From JANQLU01 sp964434955 (lineage in GTDB: Bacteria; Planctomycetota; Planctomycetia; Pirellulales; Pirellulaceae), in assembly GCA_964434955.1 (NCBI GenBank), contig CAYSXI010000238.1, forward strand, positions 1-6,666: DNA of 6,666 nt, written 5' to 3'. Position 1 is the stretch's first letter; the number at the start of each line of letters is the position of its first letter. The translations under genes and the position numbers were made by a program. Positions 5,545 to 6,666 of this stretch are shown piece by piece. The notes under the pieces are model-generated. The model ran no database searches, was not told where the DNA came from, and saw only the letters and a program-made list of their open reading frames with translations.

Positions 5545-6344
5545 AAAACACGAACCGTATTACCGATGAAGAGTTGACGTTGCTCGCCGAGGGCGAGTTA
5601 AGCCCCGAGTACCGCGAACTGGTCTTTCAACGACTCGACCTGGATCCAACCGGTTGGAAACGATGTGCGATGGCGCTTCTTCATAGTCAAGCCTTATCGG
5701 CTTCGCTTTCGCAACTGAGTTTTGACACACATCCAGCAGGAAGCGAGGCTGCAACAACAAACGAGCCAAAAGCCAAACCCGATTTGGTGCATCCAGCCAA
5801 CAAGGAAGGGTCTTTTTCCAAAGCCGACAAAAACACCCGCGGTGCCTGGGCTGGGAAGATGATGCCGAGTTCGCCGGTAACGGTCGCCTTCCTGATCGGC
5901 TTCATCCTGATCGGATTCGGCGGAGGTTGGTTCTTGAAACCCAAGATCGAAAACCGGGACTCGAATCGTGTTGGCCGAATTGATTCGAATCCCGAAACAA
6001 CGAATGCGCAAACAGCCGAGATTTCTTCCGAGATGGAACGCCAACTGGAAAGACTAACTCGGTCCGTCGAACGAAATGAATTTGAGCTCGTGGCGTTCGT
6101 TGGCATTGAGGAGCGAGGGCAAACTCAGATCATTCCCATGATCCGCAGCGAAAAACTTCAGAAACAAATTGTGCAGATGCCGGCCCCGCCGCTGCCGTCC
6201 AAAGTCAATCGCCGACTCCTCAAGTCGGGATGGCAAATTCAAGCAAATCGGCATTTCGTGTCGGTCGACTTGCCGAACGGAAAAACCCAGATGGTTCCCA
6301 TTTCCTTACTGAATTACCGCTTTGTCGGTAAAGAAACCCTATAA
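5541..6344 (+). CDS. Single-pass membrane anti-sigma factor (putative)
   Basis: This 267-residue protein is encoded directly after the sigma factor, with overlapping stop and start. The N-terminal cytoplasmic domain (about 1-60) reads ITDEELTLLAEGELSPE (7-23), then LDLDPTGWKRCAMALLHSQAL (32-52), the layout of planctomycete anti-sigma domains. It lacks the His-x3-Cys-x2-Cys zinc motif of classical ZAS anti-sigma factors. A Pro/Ala/Lys-rich linker (about 65-111) precedes one transmembrane helix at about 112-132. The external part has a Glu/Arg-rich helix (about 159-180), a strand segment (FELVAFVGIEERGQTQIIPMI, 181-201), and a C-terminal segment ending in MVPISLLNYRFVGKETL (251-267). Orientation is inferred: the N-terminus binds the sigma factor in the cytoplasm and the C-terminus senses an envelope signal. 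The role rests on gene order, the coupled translation and the N-terminal resemblance. Release by proteolysis or by conformational change is not decidable here. Confidence 0.8.
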   Translation: MKNTNRITDEELTLLAEGELSPEYRELVFQRLDLDPTGWKRCAMALLHSQALSASLSQLSFDTHPAGSEAATTNEPKAKPDLVHPANKEGSFSKADKNTRGAWAGKMMPSSPVTVAFLIGFILIGFGGGWFLKPKIENRDSNRVGRIDSNPETTNAQTAEISSEMERQLERLTRSVERNEFELVAFVGIEERGQTQIIPMIRSEKLQKQIVQMPAPPLPSKVNRRLLKSGWQIQANRHFVSVDLPNGKTQMVPISLLNYRFVGKETL

Positions 6345-6375
6345 CACGCCCTCAAATTCACGCTTGTCGTTTTAC

Positions 6376-6379
6376 GGAG
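6376..6379 (+). promoter_or_regulatory. Ribosome binding site of the third gene in the sigma operon
   Basis: GGAG lies 4 nt before an ATG at 6384 and 7 nt before a second ATG at 6387. The spacing slightly favours the second ATG. The 39 bp after the anti-sigma stop contain no terminator, so this gene is likely in the same operon. Confidence 0.55.
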
Positions 6380-6383
6380 TTCC

Positions 6384-6666
6384 ATGATGAAGCTGAGAAA
6401 ACTATTTGCAATTGTCCTTGGTCTCGCAATGACGGTACCCAGCCTGGGACCGGGGCAAGAAAAAGAAGGGACAAACAGAAAGAGCAAAGTCGAAGGAGCC
6501 TTATTTGGAAGCGTAACTCGATTATCACAGGAACGCGCGGATCCTGCTCTTGAACTCTGGGGCAACACGGTCCCCCTGTTGTTGTACAGTCGTTCCAGCC
6601 TCGCATCTGAAGACGGTCACTACCTCGCTCAAACGCGTGAAGAATTGCAGACGTACCATGATCTTG
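6384..6666 (+). CDS. Exported protein of unknown function (3' end outside window)
   Basis: The first 94 codons of an open frame run off the right edge. The product begins MMKLRKLFAIVLGLAMTVP, a positively charged start plus hydrophobic core, with likely cleavage in the GPGQE stretch at about 23-26, so it is exported. A short Lys/Glu-rich linker (26-37) follows. The visible mature part (KVEGALFGSVTRLSQ 35-49, LELWGNTVPLLLYSRSSL 56-73, HYLAQTREELQTYHDL 79-94) matches no family I can name. Gene order sigma, anti-sigma, exported protein, with only 39 bp in front, suggests it is either the signal-handling partner or a target of this switch. The start could be the ATG at 6384 or at 6387, which changes the product by one Met. 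Confidence 0.8.
   Translation, partial: MMKLRKLFAIVLGLAMTVPSLGPGQEKEGTNRKSKVEGALFGSVTRLSQERADPALELWGNTVPLLLYSRSSLASEDGHYLAQTREELQTYHDL

Overview
The window looks like chromosomal DNA of a planctomycete, probably a Pirellulales-type organism. Base composition is moderate (judged by eye, near half G+C). The best taxonomic clue is an ECF sigma factor / anti-sigma pair with motifs I associate with planctomycetes (DEVMQE, WLYRVAVRQALLYRR; LLAEGELSPE followed by GWKRC). Short exported proteins of unknown function, which are common in that phylum, fit as well. The organism call is an inference from family resemblance. I see no rRNA, tRNA, CRISPR array, insertion sequence or phage gene.

Layout. (i) 1-1343, plus strand: the C-terminal end of a long-form NfeD membrane protein, cut by the left edge, then a small exported protein of unknown function. 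(ii) 1352-4740, minus strand: five codirectional genes. In transcription order these are an exported DUF6624 protein, a small CBU_0592-like membrane protein, an exported alpha/beta-hydrolase (acetyl-xylan-esterase-like), a four-helix MauE/DoxX-type membrane protein with a Cys-Gly-Cys motif, and a rhodanese-domain lipoprotein. Blocks (i) and (ii) converge with only 8 bp between the two stop codons. (iii) 4897-6666, plus strand: an ECF sigma factor, a translationally coupled single-pass membrane anti-sigma factor, and the start of an exported protein cut by the right edge.

How they work together. The MauE-like protein and the rhodanese lipoprotein are 7 bp apart and look like a unit. An inner-membrane thiol/electron carrier could serve a membrane-tethered sulfurtransferase on the outer face of the cytoplasmic membrane. 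The sigma and anti-sigma genes overlap by ATGA and form a classic envelope signalling switch, and the following exported gene may be its sensor, effector or target. The sigma operon and the DUF6624 gene diverge from a shared 156-bp control region that holds an imperfect inverted repeat with 11-bp arms. Several obvious upstream starts are TTG codons without a ribosome binding site; for most genes an internal ATG with a Shine-Dalgarno sequence and a signal peptide is the better start, and this is reflected in the coordinates.

The most unusual points are the MauE/rhodanese pairing with its two-cysteine rhodanese loop, the long insertion inside region 2 of the sigma factor, and the inverted repeat in the divergent control region. 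Nothing here amounts to a demonstrable new defence or mobile system.
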